The position numbers and the translations under genes are program-made. The notes beneath the pieces are model-generated. The model was not told where the DNA came from, did not search any database, and saw nothing but the letters and a program-made list of their open reading frames with translations. DNA of 64,000 nt from Thermocrispum municipale DSM 44069 (GTDB lineage Bacteria > Actinomycetota > Actinomycetes > Mycobacteriales > Pseudonocardiaceae). Below are positions 63,322 to 64,000 of the stretch, in pieces (the first letter of the stretch is position 1; each line of letters begins with the position of its first letter). The stretch is taken from assembly GCF_000427825.1 (NCBI RefSeq), contig NZ_ATYT01000005.1, positions 1 through 64,000 of the forward strand. Reading direction: 5' to 3'.

Positions 63322-64000
63322 GTGATTCTCGTCTTTGTCGGATTTGGCCTCATCTTCCTGGCCGTCGCACTCTGGGTTGCCAAGCGCGCGCCCGTGGACG
63401 ACGTCGACGATTTCATTGTCGCCGGCCGCCGACTACCGTTCGGTATCGTCAGCGCGAGCGTGATGGTGTCTTGGCTATGGACTACGAGCCTGCTGGGTGC
63501 TGCGGAGGCGGGGTACCTGTTCGGTATCGGTGGCGGGTTTGCGTTCGCGTTCGGGTCTGCCGTCCCATTCTTCGTGTTCATCCCGCTCGCGCTCCGGCTA
63601 CGCCGGATCATGCCGCACGGGACGACCTTCCTGGAGTTCCTGCAGCAGCGGTACGGCGCGGCGACACATCACCTGCTCCTGGGAATGACGCTCCTGATGG
63701 CCCTGTACATCTGTGTTGAGCAGATTATCGGCGTCGCCTACGCCGTTTCGGGGTCGTTCGACGTCGCCTATCCGCTTGTCGCAGTCGGAGCGACCGCCGT
63801 CGTGGTCAGCTACATTGCGATCGCGGGACTGCGCGGCGCGGTCATCAACGACGTAATCCAGTTCGTCATCATCTCGGCCGTCTCGCTCGTCTTGATACCC
63901 ATCATCCTGGCACGTTTCGGCATCGGAAATCTCTACGATGGCCTGCAACGCGCGGCGGCTAACGCTGATGTCGCAACCCACAATGCGGATGCGATGACGT
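63322..64000 (+). CDS. Sodium:solute symporter (SSS family), 5' part
   Basis: The first 226 residues of a membrane transporter are in the window: helix 'ILVFVGFGLIFLAVALWVAK', then 'DDFIVAGRRLPFGIVSASVM' (SSS signature D-D-F-x-V-A-G-R), 'AGYLFGIGGGFAFAFGSAVP', 'HGTTFLEFLQQRYGAATHHL', 'ALYICVEQIIGVAYAVSGSF' and 'VVSYIAIAGLRGAVINDVIQ'. The family imports small solutes (urea, amino acids, organic acids) with Na+. GTG 63322 has AGAGGTGG about 4 nt upstream. Substrate not assignable; the gene runs off the window. Confidence 0.88.
   Translation, partial: MILVFVGFGLIFLAVALWVAKRAPVDDVDDFIVAGRRLPFGIVSASVMVSWLWTTSLLGAAEAGYLFGIGGGFAFAFGSAVPFFVFIPLALRLRRIMPHGTTFLEFLQQRYGAATHHLLLGMTLLMALYICVEQIIGVAYAVSGSFDVAYPLVAVGATAVVVSYIAIAGLRGAVINDVIQFVIISAVSLVLIPIILARFGIGNLYDGLQRAAANADVATHNADAMT

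Overview
The window is high-GC DNA with tightly packed genes, many GTG or TTG starts and frequent 1-8 nt gene overlaps. Gene content (six-gene mce operon with yrbE permeases, MprAB-PepD, Glp-GlpR, an actinobacterial conjugative-element module) points to a filamentous or nocardioform actinomycete, most likely of the family Pseudonocardiaceae. This assignment rests on gene content and synteny only.

Bases 1-49,750 are accessory DNA. The left edge holds a partial IS-type transposase and a 5'-truncated tyrosine recombinase. Next is a defence locus: a two-gene operon for a DUF4365(PD-(D/E)XK)-APAZ protein and a short, catalytically dead prokaryotic Argonaute (SPARDA architecture). Facing it is an SF2 helicase with a nuclease-like C-terminal motif. 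From 27,425 down to 6,566 a roughly 21 kb minus-strand gene string joins a biphenyl/toluene-type ring-hydroxylating dioxygenase pathway (bphA1-A2-D-C-A3-A4-B order), an SCP2 sterol-carrier protein, an ECF sigma factor, a four-helix membrane protein, a complete Mce importer (two YrbE permeases, the Mkl ATPase, six MCE proteins) and an MMPL/RND transporter. The layout suggests that uptake and first ring attack on a hydrophobic aromatic or terpenoid-like substrate are encoded together. From 28,365 to 36,426 lie acyl-CoA and beta-oxidation genes (two dehydrogenases, thiolase, synthetase, hydratase), a secreted esterase, and TetR and GntR regulators, with a shared 21-bp operator candidate in front of two units.

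At about 36,700 the GntR gene is cut and joined tail to tail with a cut type IV secretion gene (VirB6/TrbL-like). From there to about 49,700 is the remainder of an integrative conjugative element: T4SS membrane proteins, an HTH protein, then a plus-strand operon of two methyltransferase-fold proteins, a C5-cytosine methyltransferase, a PP-loop protein, a VUT-family 7-deazaguanine-precursor transporter and a DpdA-like tRNA-guanine-transglycosylase homologue. It ends in a small serine-recombinase-like protein and a large serine recombinase whose reading frame runs into the terminator and antisense strand of tRNA-Arg(CCT). The DpdA/transporter pair suggests salvage-based 7-deazaguanine modification of the element's DNA.

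From 49,759 to 62,778 is core chromosome, syntenic with the Mycobacterium tuberculosis Rv0981-Rv0998 neighbourhood: a NarL-type regulator, a TRIC-like channel, mprA-mprB-pepD(htrA), moaB, mscL, a SAF-domain protein, the Ruc/FmdB zinc ribbon with a perfect CIRCE operator, 5-formyl-THF cyclo-ligase, galU, glp (moeA-like), rimJ, glpR and tRNA-Ala(CGC). After tRNA-Ala a 31-bp palindrome, the 3' half of a tRNA-Lys (an attachment-site footprint candidate) and the start of a sodium:solute symporter gene close the window.
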